A stretch of DNA of 64,000 bases from NCBI GenBank assembly GCA_964035575.1, contig OZ037915.1:248001-312000 (forward strand), read 5' to 3'. Position 1 is the stretch's first letter. Each line of letters starts with the position of its first letter. Below, in pieces: positions 51,789 through 61,414 of the stretch. The stretch comes from Rhynchopus sp. YZ270_cl-10 (Eukaryota > Euglenozoa > Diplonemea > Diplonemida > Diplonemidae). A program made the position numbers and the translations under genes. Below the pieces are notes generated by a model. That model was not told where the DNA came from. It did not search any database and saw nothing but the letters and a program-made list of their open reading frames with translations.

Positions 51789-51837
51789 GAAAACTTGGTT
51801 TGTATTAGTGTAGACACCCGAGGATGAACTCCACTAT
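51789..51837 (+). repeat. family A hairpin
   Basis: GAAAACTTGGTTTGTATTAG, TGTAGACACCCGAGGATGAA, CTCCACTA. Confidence 0.75.
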
Positions 51838-52291
51838 TTTTTTTTGTATCGTTCTCAGAAAAAAAAATGCACATTATGCAAAAACAACTGGCTTTACCGT
51901 ATTTCGTTCATTTTAATTTTGTCGGGTTTTGTGCCAGTGCTCATATTTTTTTTTGTTCCCCTTTCCAGGGAAAGGGGGGTGTTTTTTTGCTCTTGTTTTA
52001 TTTAACAATTACACCAAGTTGTGTACTCAAAATGTGGGCGGGGGGGTTGAAAGTTTGGTTGTTTGTTTGTTTTTGTTTTTGTTTTTGTGGGTTGGTTTTG
52101 GTTGTTTTTTTAATAAGCTGTGTTGTAAACTTACACGAAGAAAAAAAAAAGGATTCCTCTGCAGTATACATACATAAAAAGTGAGGTTGAGATTCGTGCG
52201 CCATGTGAACACAAAAAGATTTTTTTTTTTTGTTTGGTTATAGACAACAAACAGTTGCCAGTTTGAACACAAAAAAGACAATTTAAAAGAT

Positions 52292-53338
52292 GGCAGCGTC
52301 CGCGAAAGACCCCCCCCCTAAAGCTAACATCCATGCTTATTGGTATTTCACTAATTAAAATTTTGGTATTTTATAAGATTTTTTTTTTAAATGAACTCAG
52401 AGTTAAGTTTCTGAGTTCATTAAAAAAAAAATCGGTGAAAAATTCCGAGTAGGTATTAATTTAGATAGGAAAAGCTATGTCAACAGCTATGTGTCCCCTT
52501 ATTTTACCTGTAAATACTAAGGATATACAAGGAAATCCTCACAAACACCCATATAACCACCCATAGAACAACACAACAGGGGGAAATGTAATCACCAGCC
52601 AAAGCATTCGCTCAGGAGCTGAAAACCCGGCCTTTCCGAGGCCTAAAAAACTTCGCCGAGCTGCAGGTGTATGCAGGGGTCCACTGGCAGGGGGGCAAAG
52701 GGTGGGGCGCGAGGAGCTGGATGCGCGAGGTGTGTAGCTCGAAGCATATGTCCCTCCATATGCAGAAGACAACCACCAGGAGAAAAGGGGTGTCCGCCGT
52801 TTACTACTCCTGTAGTTGCATCAGCGACACCCTCAGGACAGTGACAGCGAGACGGAGGAGGAAGAGGAGGAACAGGCGGACAATTGTCTGCAACTCTTGG
52901 AGAGACTCATCACGGAGGTCAATAGGGTCACTCAAAAAAGGGGGTTTTCTGCGAGAAAGTCGACATCGCCGCAGACGACCCGGAGCGTGAAGCTCTTTCG
53001 CGCTCTATTTAGAGTGTTCGGAGGGGGCGACAAGCCTCCACCCCCTTTCCTCCCCCCCTTTTTGATAATGGGTTTAGAGACAGATATTAGTGAATTCCTT
53101 CCTATATCCTTAGTATTTACAGGTAAAATAAGGGGACACATAGCTGCTGACATAGCTTTTCCTATCTAAATTAATACCTACTCGGAATTTTTCACCGATT
53201 TTTTTTTTAATGAACTCAGAAACTTAACTCTGAGTTCATTGTAAAAAAAAATCTTATAAAATACCAAAATTTTAATTAGTGAAATACCAATAAGCATGGA
53301 TGTTAGCTTTAGGGGGGGGGTCTTTCGCGGACGCTCCC
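52292..53338. mobile_element. 1.05-kb DNA transposon with 236-bp inverted repeats
   Basis: Arms 52292-52527 and 53103-53338 are inverted copies differing at few positions. They start GGCAGCGTCCGCGAAAGACC and each contains an ATGAACTCAGA/TCTGAGTTCAT palindrome. AGAT(G) lies at both outer ends, a candidate short target duplication. The middle ~575 bp is GC-richer; a + strand frame (AKAFAQELKTRPFRGLKNFA, then GVHWQGGKGWGARSWMREV and AVYYSCSC, about 52594-52825) may be a transposase remnant. Long TIRs suggest a Mutator-type element but the target length does not confirm it. Confidence 0.8.
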
Positions 53339-53583
53339 AGATGCTGACATGTCTCTCCCACACATCGTTAAAGGGGGTTGGTATAAAAAAGAAGTTTGAC
53401 AGATGAACCTAGGCCTCTCTGTGCTTATAACAGCGGTAGTACTTTTCGCCGAACACCCTCAATGAAGAAGGGATGCAGGGCGATACCATGAATTCGTGCA
53501 CCATGTGAACACAAAAAAAAAACTCTTTTTTTTCGTCCACTTTCACATCAAAGAAGAGAAAGTGCGAAGGGATCGTTGTATTA

Positions 53584-53684
53584 GTGCACACGGCTGCATG
53601 TCAGGTCCAGGTGGGGGGTGTCCACATGCACACTCGATTTTTTGCTCATCCACCTGGACCTGACTGGACCTCAACCGTGTACAC
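53584..53684. repeat. 101-bp palindromic element
   Basis: GTGCACACGG pairs with CCGTGTACAC and GTCAGGTCCAGGTGG pairs exactly with CCACCTGGACCTGAC. It is preceded by TTGTATTA, as in family A. Confidence 0.75.
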
Positions 53685-54046
53685 TATTGCTCCATTATTA
53701 GTTAGTTTTTTTTGTAGTTTCGACAATCACCTTTTTTTGATAAATTGTTGGAGTAGTGTAGTTGCCTCGGTTGCCACACCACCCCGTTTTTCTGTTTTTT
53801 TCGTGTTCAAGTCAGTAATTAATTCATTTTTGCTTTGTCCGACAACCGCCTGCATGAAACAGGGTTCTATGTTTGCAAGTAGAGAAAGCACCCCGCACAC
53901 ATCCATCCATCCAAACGTATCGGAAGCGCCGTTTTCTCTTTGAAACATTGTGCTTTTCCGGATGCAAAAAGAACAGAAAAATGTCTTTATTTTTTCTTTA
54001 AAGGGAAGGGGTCCAACGCTTGTAGGTATAAAAAAAGGGTGGGGAG

Positions 54047-54090
54047 TTGAAGGTGTACACGCCTCACCGTTCATCGGCGTACGCAGGGCA
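54047..54090 (+). repeat. family I stem-loop
   Basis: GTTGAAGGTGTACACGCC...TCATCGGCGTACGCAGGGCAC; CGCC/GGCG and GTA/TAC pair, a paired change relative to the GTGC/GCAC copies. Confidence 0.6.
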
Positions 54091-54233
54091 CTTTTTTAAA
54101 AGGGGGTGTAAAGTAGTGGAATATTGGCGAGAAAATAGAAAATGAAAAATGGAGGGGGGAAAAAAAACTGGAAAGAGTGACAGAGGATGGGCGGTGCCGC
54201 GTCGTGCGACATACATTCCGAAAAGAAGATTTC

Positions 54234-54275
54234 AGGATGATATGTGTGTCTCTCTCTCGTGCACACAGCATCTTT
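54234..54275 (+). repeat. family B-like stem-loop
   Basis: GATG/CATC and GTGTG/CACAC arms around TCTCTCTCTCGTG; a fourth stem version of the family. Confidence 0.65.
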
Positions 54276-54867
54276 TAAAAGGGTAAAAATTCGTATCGGA
54301 ATCGGGGGAACAAGCAATATTTTCTTTGTGTCTACCTGAACTAAGTCCCCGTGCACATTACACACAATACAAGATACACACACAAAATGCTACAGTTAAA
54401 TCAATGAGGATAACTGTTGACGGATGAAGATATAAAAAAAAGGGGTGCAATAATATATTCTTTCTGTTTAGTTCAGAACAACCACAGGCCTGTACATTTT
54501 TTTTTCTTCTTCTTTCAATTCTTTTTTTTTTTGACGTGATTTCCTCAACAAAAATGTACAGTTTCCGATTTGGTTTTCATGGGGGAATAGTATTGGATAA
54601 AAAGTTGCGTTGAAATGCACGAAACGCCTCACTGTCTTATCAAGGGAGTCATTGAGGCAGGCACTCGTTTTCTTTCCGCGGGGTCATTGAAACATTTTCG
54701 AAACCCTCCCAGAGAGCACATCAACTTCATTGGCGTGCACATGGTTAACCACGAAGGATCATTTGCATGCGGGTTTATACATTCATCGTCAAAAAGCCTC
54801 GTCCTGGCGTACAGTACGAGGCATTTACTATAGCCTATAAGGGGTGGGGGCAGCAGCGGATAAAAGA

Positions 54868-54916
54868 GTTGAAAGTGCAAAAACGCCGGACCGTTCATCG
54901 GCGGACGCAGGCACTG
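54868..54916 (+). repeat. family I stem-loop
   Basis: GTTGAAAGTGCAAAAACGCC, GGACCGTTCATCGGCGGACG, CAGGCACTG; AGTGC/GCACT and CGCC/GGCG pair. Confidence 0.65.
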
Positions 54917-54944
54917 AAAAATAAAAACAAAAAAAAAAAATAAA

Positions 54945-55000
54945 GAAAACGAATTTCGGTGAAATAATCTGAACTTCTTGAACATGGATGCAAATAAAAC
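54945..55000 (+). repeat. repeat L, copy 1
   Basis: GGTGAAATAATCTGAACTTC and TTGAACATGGATG match 60113-60150. Confidence 0.6.
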
Positions 55001-55019
55001 AGAAATAATCAAAGCCTGA

Positions 55020-55053
55020 AAGATGAACGTGCCTCGTTGTGCACAAATGATTT
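55020..55053 (+). repeat. family B-like stem-loop
   Basis: GATGAACGTGCCTCGTTGTG and CACAAATGATT; GTGC/GCAC stem. It lies ~80 bp beyond the 3' end of the WSC gene. Confidence 0.55.
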
Positions 55054-55132
55054 TATAAAACGATAACGTAGCCACTACACTACAGCACACAGCCATCTCT
55101 GTAGAACTGGAGATAAAAAAACACATGCACAC

Positions 55133-58100
55133 TCAAATCCAAAGATGCCTGCCGTGCTTGGCCGCACGCAAGCTTCCGTGCGTGCTGCCAAGAGACCTGG
55201 GCGAGTTTGAGTTTGTGCTGATGTTCAGTCTGCTGGAGTCATACTCATCGTCCCTACTGGTTGCACTGCTGTGGTCCACTATAGTCGCACAGAGGGGCAC
55301 TGCGAGAGCGCTGTTCTTCTTCGTCATGCGTCGAGCGAGTTCGTTTTGCGGCACTTCAAAATCTGTGTGCAACTTTGCAGACGACTGCAGGAACGAGCTC
55401 GACTCTTGCGTCCCCTGTGGCATCCCCACCACGCTGTGGTCTGTGGATGACCTTTGTGACTGCGATCTCTGAGACCGCATCGACTGCGAAAATTGGAACA
55501 ATTCTTCTTCCTCTCCAGTCGGGTGCTGTTTGTTGAGATACGCCTCGCGTGCAAGGTCACGAGCCCCGCTACGACGTGCGATGCAGACGTCCATCGCGTA
55601 CAGCACAAAGTCCCAAACGCATTTCAGCATAATAAGCACTGCCGCCGTCATCAGCGCGACCATGCACACAACGTACAGCGATGCATCCTTCGGCATCTCC
55701 GCGCTAATAGCAATCGACATCCCAATGACGGCAAGCGCCATAGAAAAGCTCATCGCAATCGCGACGAAGTTGTCCATAGGCGCAATGAACGGTCGTTTCA
55801 TGGCAGTGGCAAGGAAGAAGACAGTGAGCATGGCGGCAATCGAGTAGTTGCGTGTGTCGCAAGCTGTCTTGGTGGTGGGCTTCCAGCCAGAGAGGAGTGA
55901 CAGAAGGAGAATGCACAGCAGCTCAGCAACAACGTACCACAGACACCCAGGGCGCAGGCTCTCGAAGCAGATCCCGTAGCGTTCGGAGAAGTAGCTGTCA
56001 CGTGAGACCCAAATGTCGCGGCCAAAAGCAAACTTGTACAGCAGGCTGTTGGCACGTGGGCCTGGGTCATCTGTGCCAGGGTTCCCGTAGATGGCAGGGT
56101 CGGGGAAGAGCTCTGCGTTGAGGGTCACTTTGCGCAGCACAAAAAAGTAGAGTGCAGCAGGCGAGGCCAGGCACGCTGCCAGCACCACTGCTGCAAACAC
56201 AACCACACCCCCCGAGTGGCGTGACGCGTCAAACACAACCTGCGTTGAGACAAGGCTTGTCCCCTGCAGCAGGAACAGGTACGGCACGTACAGCACACCA
56301 GGGAAGCGTGCCAGACCAAGTGAACGTTCCTTGTTGTAGCCAAGCGTAATCTGCGTCGCACCCGACACAGCCAAGGCAATCATCCCAATGCAGAAAATGA
56401 GGAGAGGGTTCATCACCATTGCTGCAACCTTGTACTTCCCACGCGAGGCACCGATCGGAAACACAAGTGGGTGGAACTCCCAGTCAAGCTTCTCGTCCCC
56501 GACATCCACATCGTCCATTTCGCACCCAAAGCTGTTCAACACAGCCAGCTTTCCTGCGTTTCCGGCAGCACCACCTGCCACAGCTGCGCTACTTGCGACA
56601 GTTGTCGTCGTCTGCACGCTCTCTTTGGACTCTGCCTTGAGCCCGCTTGTGGCTGTGTCACGGTAACGTGGTGCTGCTGTCTCGACAGGTGCTGGTGTCT
56701 CTTCAGTCTGCAGCAGTGGCACAGGTGTGGGCACATCTGTGGGCGACGCTGTCGGCATGCCTGTGGGCAGTGGTGCACTCGTTTCGGGAAACGGCGTGAG
56801 AGGCGCTCCTGTTGGGGCTCCCGTAGGTGGTACCTCTGTCAGGGGTGCAGTCGTTGTTGGTGCAATGGTTGGGACCACCGTCTGCGGCACGTCTGTGAGG
56901 GGTGCAGTCGTCGTGGGTGGGTTGGTTGGAGGGATCGTAGCCGGTGCAACTGTGAGAGGTGCAGTTGTTGTGGGAGGCTGCGTGGGAGGGATGGTGGCTG
57001 GTGCGGCCGTCAGTGGCGCCGTCGTGGCTGGTGCATCGGAAGGCGCAATGGTTGCCGGTGCAACTGTTGTTGGTGGGTTGGTATCAGGTGCGCCAGTCGG
57101 AACAATCGTTGCAGGTGCAACTGTAGCAGGGGGGTTTGTGGATGGCGGGTCTGTTGCAGGCGGGTCAGTTGCTGGCGGGTCTGTGGCTGGTGGGTCTGTT
57201 GCCGGTGGGTCTGTTGCAGGCGGGTCAGTTGCTGGTGGATCTGTTGCAGGTGGGTCTGTTGCCGGTGGGTCAGTTGCTGGTGGGTCAGTTGCCGGTGGGT
57301 CTGTGGCTGGTGGGTCAGTTGCTGGTGGGTTCGTTGCTGGTGGGTCAGTTGCCGGTGGGTCTGTGGCTGGTGGGTCAGTTGCTGGTGGGTCAGTTGCCGG
57401 TGGGTCTGTTGCTGGTGGATCTGTTGCAGGTGGGTCTGTGGCTGGTGGGTCAGTTGCTGGTGGGTCAGTTGCCGGTGGGTCTGTTGCAGGTGGGTCTGTG
57501 GCTGGTGGGTCAGTTGCTGGTGGGTCTGTGGCTGGTGGGTCTGTGGCTGGTGGGTCAGTTGCTGGCGGGTCTGTGGCTGGGGGATCTGTTGCTGGAGGCT
57601 CAGTAGGTGCGAGAGTGACGACACCGTCAAAGAATGCGTACTTGACATGCGTGATGCAGTCTATTGTGTCACAGTCAGGGCGGAACATGCCCACTAAGAA
57701 CGCATTCGTTGGGAGGTCGCAGTACCCTGTGTAGCCGTCCACCATGCAGTCCCTCATGTCCATGTAGAACACATCACTGCGTGCCATTGTCACGCCGTTG
57801 AGCACCGCTGTCTGGCAACGTATGTCTGTAATGCAATCGATCGTATCGCACGTTGCCACAGCGCTCTTGAAGCCACGCAACGCGTTGTTGTCGGGACACT
57901 CAATCCATGTGTGCTCGTCCCAGACGGTGTCCACGAGGCGGAAGTCGTCGTGCATGTTTACTGTCGCATCCTCGGGACCCATACAGCGGAAGTGCGAAAA
58001 GGAGGATAACTGCTGTGATGTCCCATCCCGATACAGCCCTGTTATCACCTTGTTGTTCGGACAGTTGCACCGCGTTGCGGCAGACGGGAGCACACAGTTG

Positions 58101-58567
58101 CTGTAATCCTTGCTCTCTCCGATCACATTCCCCGAGTAGTACGCCGACGTCTTAGCGAACATCGTGGCCTCTGGCACGAGGCGGTACACCGCTATGTACG
58201 TAAGCTCACCACACTTATCGGTGGTGCTACCAGGACAGAAGGACGTACACTTTGAGTCATCCTGGGGATTCCTTCCCGAAGTCCACCCACAAGAACAAAT
58301 GTACTTCGTAGAGCTAAACGTACCCCCACCGGTCACGGTCCTCTTTGCTAGTCCCATCATAGTGTAACCTTCCGGACTAAACGGATTTGGACCACAGTGT
58401 GCTTCGCAGTCGTCAAGAGAAATAGGGGTGTCCGAAGTCTTCTCGGTGGAAGGGAGCATCTCGTCCTTTGTTGATTGAAAGCATCCAACATACGTCCGCT
58501 GTGCGGAAGCCTTCTGCACAGCAGCCGTCAGCAGAAGAAGCAGAACCGCCAGTACACCTCGGCTCAT
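55133..58567 (-). CDS. WSC / dermatopontin-like / seven-helix membrane protein, copy 1 (1144 aa)
   Basis: A signal peptide (MSRGVLAVLLLLLTAAVQKASA) is followed by a WSC domain at about 25-130 (YVGCF, C54, C58, CSCGW, CPG..DKCG). Then come three Cys-bracketed repeats (~158-306: CNCPNNKVITGLYRDG, ECPDNNALRGFKSAVATCDT, CDLPTNAFLVGMFRPDCDTI), each resembling a dermatopontin-type CPxxxxxxG unit. About 31 pentapeptides of the PPATD type and degenerate PTxAP repeats form a long stalk. The last ~450 residues hold about seven hydrophobic segments, among them MVMNPLLIFCIGMIALAVSG and FVAIAMSFSMALAVIGMSIA, with MKRPFIAPMDN between. A Ser/Gln-rich cytosolic tail follows. This looks like a cell-surface sensor or wall/glycan-binding receptor; the seven-helix block resembles C-terminal modules of large protist surface proteins, not a classical GPCR. 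Intron-free. The ligand is unknown. Confidence 0.8.
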   Translation of the reverse strand: MSRGVLAVLLLLLTAAVQKASAQRTYVGCFQSTKDEMLPSTEKTSDTPISLDDCEAHCGPNPFSPEGYTMMGLAKRTVTGGGTFSSTKYICSCGWTSGRNPQDDSKCTSFCPGSTTDKCGELTYIAVYRLVPEATMFAKTSAYYSGNVIGESKDYSNCVLPSAATRCNCPNNKVITGLYRDGTSQQLSSFSHFRCMGPEDATVNMHDDFRLVDTVWDEHTWIECPDNNALRGFKSAVATCDTIDCITDIRCQTAVLNGVTMARSDVFYMDMRDCMVDGYTGYCDLPTNAFLVGMFRPDCDTIDCITHVKYAFFDGVVTLAPTEPPATDPPATDPPATDPPATDPPATDPPATDPPATDPPATDPPATDPPATDPPATDPPATDPPATDPPATDPPATDPPATDPPATDPPATNPPATDPPATDPPATDPPATDPPATDPPATDPPATDPPATDPPATDPPATDPPATDPPATDPPSTNPPATVAPATIVPTGAPDTNPPTTVAPATIAPSDAPATTAPLTAAPATIPPTQPPTTTAPLTVAPATIPPTNPPTTTAPLTDVPQTVVPTIAPTTTAPLTEVPPTGAPTGAPLTPFPETSAPLPTGMPTASPTDVPTPVPLLQTEETPAPVETAAPRYRDTATSGLKAESKESVQTTTTVASSAAVAGGAAGNAGKLAVLNSFGCEMDDVDVGDEKLDWEFHPLVFPIGASRGKYKVAAMVMNPLLIFCIGMIALAVSGATQITLGYNKERSLGLARFPGVLYVPYLFLLQGTSLVSTQVVFDASRHSGGVVVFAAVVLAACLASPAALYFFVLRKVTLNAELFPDPAIYGNPGTDDPGPRANSLLYKFAFGRDIWVSRDSYFSERYGICFESLRPGCLWYVVAELLCILLLSLLSGWKPTTKTACDTRNYSIAAMLTVFFLATAMKRPFIAPMDNFVAIAMSFSMALAVIGMSIAISAEMPKDASLYVVCMVALMTAAVLIMLKCVWDFVLYAMDVCIARRSGARDLAREAYLNKQHPTGEEEELFQFSQSMRSQRSQSQRSSTDHSVVGMPQGTQESSSFLQSSAKLHTDFEVPQNELARRMTKKNSALAVPLCATIVDHSSATSRDDEYDSSRLNISTNSNSPRSLGSTHGSLRAAKHGRHLWI

Positions 58568-58844
58568 TACGTCTTTTTTTGCGTTGTGCTACACACAACG
58601 CAAAAAAAGAGAGATAATAAAAAAAAGGCGAGAGAAAAGAAGAGTTTATTTTTGGTAGGTGGTAAGATGCACTGATGCTCCTCAAAAAAAAACTCTTGTT
58701 TTTACCTGGTGCGGAGGAGAGGAGTGGATGGTGGTTGTTTCGTGGTTTTATAGTCCCTGTTGTACACCACACTGTTTTGTTCTTCCTTTTTCCTTTCAAC
58801 CTTTTTTTATTCATTTGCTTTTTTGTTGTTTGGGGGACACGCCA

Positions 58845-58944
58845 CACGTGTCGGTTCTGTGGAAAAACAAGACACGGAACCACCTGTGCGCTGCCCCTTT
58901 TCAGGTCTATCCATGAAAACAGTATCACAAGTGATACCGGGTGG
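58845..58944 (+). repeat. repeat J, copy 1
   Basis: GGTTCTGTGGAAAAA, ACGGAACCACCTGTG, GCTGCCCCTTTTCA, GTCTATCCATG and the palindrome GTATCACAAGTGATAC match 60305-60452. Confidence 0.7.
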
Positions 58945-58968
58945 TTTTCTCCTCACAAGAAAAAATGT

Positions 58969-59041
58969 ATGATATGAACCTAAGGCTCTCTGTGCTTAGT
59001 CACCTTTGGTTACAATCGTTATCCGCACAGCAGTTGTGTGG
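58969..59041 (+). repeat. family B element with two hairpins
   Basis: First hairpin: CTAAG/CTTAG around GCTCTCTGTG. Then CACCTTTGGTTACAATCGTT, and a second hairpin CCGCACA/TGTGTGG. Same layout as 23304-23374, where the second stem is CGCGTAGC/GCTGCGCG. Confidence 0.65.
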
Positions 59042-59227
59042 TCTTTGGGGTGGGGGTGGATCACAATAAAAGAAATGTGGAGAAGAGGAGCCTTTTATTT
59101 TTGTGTTTTGGACATGTTTCAGAATCGAAGACAGGGTCTGATGATAATATTTGAGGTGCCACATTGTACCTGATGTGTGGGTCACACTGGAGGTCATGTG
59201 CCACTGCGTGGGGTCTGGGGTATCTGT

Positions 59228-59320
59228 GTGAGGATGTGATCAGGAAATAATTGTCAGGTCATCTTATTACAAAAACGAATACTTCCTTAGGACCTAGCTC
59301 TGATAATTAAATAAGCATAA
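59228..59320 (+). repeat. repeat K, copy 2
   Basis: GATGTGATCAGGAAATAATT, GTCAGGTCATCTTATT, CTTCCTTAGGACCTAGCTCT; partner of 43131. Confidence 0.65.
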
Positions 59321-59360
59321 TTATCAAAAACAAACACAAAACAAACAAACAAACAAACAA

Positions 59361-59387
59361 GGCATCTGACCAATATGGCCAGATGCC
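59361..59387. repeat. hairpin
   Basis: GGCATCTG/CAGATGCC arms around an 11-base loop, preceded by an (AAAC)n run. Confidence 0.6.
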
Positions 59388-60099
59388 TGAGGAGCAGCAG
59401 TCGGGGCTTTTTTTTACTAAAAAGACGACACGACAGGTGAGTCGCGCCACCCCCAATGCCAGCTAACAGAAATTAAGGTTGTGGGAAAGAAGGGCAGCCG
59501 TCCCCTGGAGCTCCGGCCCGCTCCATGCATGGAGTCAGAGACGGCAACAAGGTGCCCTGTGCCTGGTCTGTGTCAGGTCAAAACCAAATAACAAAAACCA
59601 CAAAATAGAGCAAAAAAAAAAAAGACCACGCTGCCCAGCAGACAAAAGAACATGGACTAATAAACCGGACTAATAATAAACTCAAGTAAAAAAAAGGCAG
59701 ACTGGTACAGATCTCAAAGTATTTAAAAACAAAACAGGAAGAACATGACAGATCTTGCTCGATGTTTGTAAGATGCCAAGCGTAGCACCCGACGACCATC
59801 TGTGTACATTCTCGAACTTTTCTACCAACGTGATCATTAGACAAATTGAAGTTGGAGTTGGGGAGCACAAGCAAAGGGCAATGAACGGGAAAAAATGAAC
59901 AATAAAGCAAGATAGAGAGAACCAGTGTTTAGCTCCGAACTACACACACTATTCCAATGATTCGATCGGAAAGAGCCCGATCATTTCGGTCTGTAATACT
60001 TCCTTACAACTGTACGCGTCGTCTGCTGTATCCAAAAAGAGAAAAGACAAATTCATATACTTTCAAATAAAATTTGAAAGCATTAGGGAAGTGAGAAAA

Positions 60100-60165
60100 G
60101 AAAAGAAATCGCATTTGGTGAAATAATCTGAACTTCTTGAACACGGATGTAAAAACAAAAGCTAA
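60100..60165 (+). repeat. repeat L, copy 2
   Basis: GGTGAAATAATCTGAACTTC, TTGAACACGGATGTAAAA; partner of 54945. Confidence 0.6.
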
Positions 60166-60304
60166 TATCTGAGTTATAGCAGATCTGATAAAAGAAGAAA
60201 CAAAATCAGAAAAAGAATTTTTCGTTGATCGCACCGGATTTTTGTGGAGTTTGTAGGGACACAATCAAAAACCTTTCTGTGGAAAAGTCGTGTCGTGTCG
60301 TGTT

Positions 60305-60452
60305 TACGCTGCCACACGCCCCACGTGGGTTCTGTGGAAAAAACGGCATGGAACCACATGTGTGCTTGTGCTGCCCCTTTTCATGTCTATCCATGGAAAC
60401 TGAATACTGTATGACTCTCAGTATCACAAGTGATACCGGGAATCATACAGGA
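60305..60452 (+). repeat. repeat J, copy 2
   Basis: Same blocks as 58845-58944, with an added CTGTATGA...TCATACAG stem around the GTATCACAAGTGATAC palindrome. Confidence 0.7.
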
Positions 60453-60673
60453 TTTTGAATATTTTTTTGGAAAAACGAGAGCTAAAAAAGATAGAAAAGG
60501 GGGGAAAGATAAACAAGTGTGCGCTAGAAAAAATATTTTTCTGTGAGGTGTGCAGTGAGAATAAAGTGAAGCTATTGATGCCAGCACCTCCGACACCCAC
60601 GCACGATGCCAGTACTACAGCTAACAACACAAGGTGTACAAAAAAGAAACCTAATGGCTTGCCCCCACCGTAA

Positions 60674-61127
60674 GTCAATGAGGGCGGTGCACAACCGCTC
60701 AAAGACTACGACTTCTTCGTGGATGACACAAACCACCCCCTGCCGCAGGATGAAGAGTTCTCTTCACGAATGGGACGGACATTGGATGCGTATGTTTGAA
60801 CAGGACTTGTTGTCGGTGATGAACGGACAACAGCATGTCTTGAGTAGGAACATCACTGTGGGGGAGACGTGGCCACGTGCAATGGAGGCGGCTGCAGTGC
60901 GGGTGGGTGTGACGCTGCAGTTCTGCATGATGGACCCACCGCAGCTGCTGCAAACGGCCGCGATGGGGCACGTCACGAACGGACGTGGCTCGAGGGATGC
61001 TGTGGGCATTCTTTCGCGGCACCTGGTGCTTGGCCTGAACGCGCTGCTCTTCCATGCCCTTGGGATGTACCTCTCCTCAGACAACGTGCGTACAAGAGGG
61101 GGGGAGTCCCGCATCCCCAACAAGTAA
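60674..61127 (+). pseudogene. frameshifted fragment of an uncharacterised enzyme-like protein
   Basis: On the + strand one frame reads KDYDFFVDDTNHPLPQDEEF and SSRMGRTLDAY up to about 60797. The next frame continues MFEQDLLSVMNG, GETWPRAMEAAAVRVGVTLQ, FCMMDPPQLLQTAAMGHVTN and LGLNALLFHALGMYLSSDNV to a stop at 61127. Both halves resemble consecutive parts of a eukaryotic family recalled as glycoside-hydrolase-like (YEQDW..., GVTLQYCM..., ALGxxPSKDNF). The shift near 60797, the missing N-terminus and the missing region after the SSDNV stretch point to a broken fragment. It is the only gene-like sequence on the + strand. The family name is uncertain. Confidence 0.55.
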
Positions 61128-61414
61128 GACGAAGGCTGTGCACCAGTAGCCAAGAAGAGGCAGGGTTGCTGACAAAAGAAAAGACCCTGAAGGCACGAAA
61201 ACGCCCCGCATACCCCTCCTCGCGTTCTGTTTGGAACTCTCTCGGGCAAGACTTTGTTGGATTCGAGCGGTCAACACCTGTCATAGAGTTTCAGGAGGAA
61301 CGGACCAGATGCAGTTCAAAGGTCGAGCACAGGAATAAAACATTGCGAAAAAACCTCTACTATCTGTTTGCAGGGTATAAATTCATTTTGGGTTTCCGAA
61401 AAACACCTTCACAC
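61128..61414. other. short spacer
   Basis: Nothing recognisable between the enzyme fragment and the end of WSC copy 2. Homology between the two WSC loci stops abruptly just past their stop codons, at CACACTCAAATCCAAA. Confidence 0.6.

Larger units (their letters stand above)
42791..55132. other. 12-kb gene-free, repeat-rich spacer
   Basis: AT-rich with long T runs (44727-44757, 46758-46800) and stop-dense frames; no protein gene is supported. It holds the tRNA-like sequence, the satellite element at 48921-50241, the long-TIR element at 52292-53338, and many copies of families A, B, C, D, G, H and I. Near 44450-44500 is a GGGAATTCCC-type palindrome cluster, and near 45960-46010 and 46480-46505 are AACCGG-rich stretches. 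Confidence 0.7.
58568..60673. other. spacer between the WSC copy 1 start and the enzyme fragment
   Basis: Right after the start codon is a short palindrome (ACAACGCAAAAAAAGA, mirrored at 58573-58610). The rest holds repeat J (58845, 60305), a two-hairpin family B copy (58969), repeat K (59228), a GGCATCTG/CAGATGCC hairpin (59361) and repeat L (60100). No gene is supported. Confidence 0.65.

Noticed and set aside
56471-57734. Cys/Trp- and Gly/Val-rich + strand frames over the WSC stalk
   Set aside because: They are antisense translations of the PPATD pentapeptide repeat.
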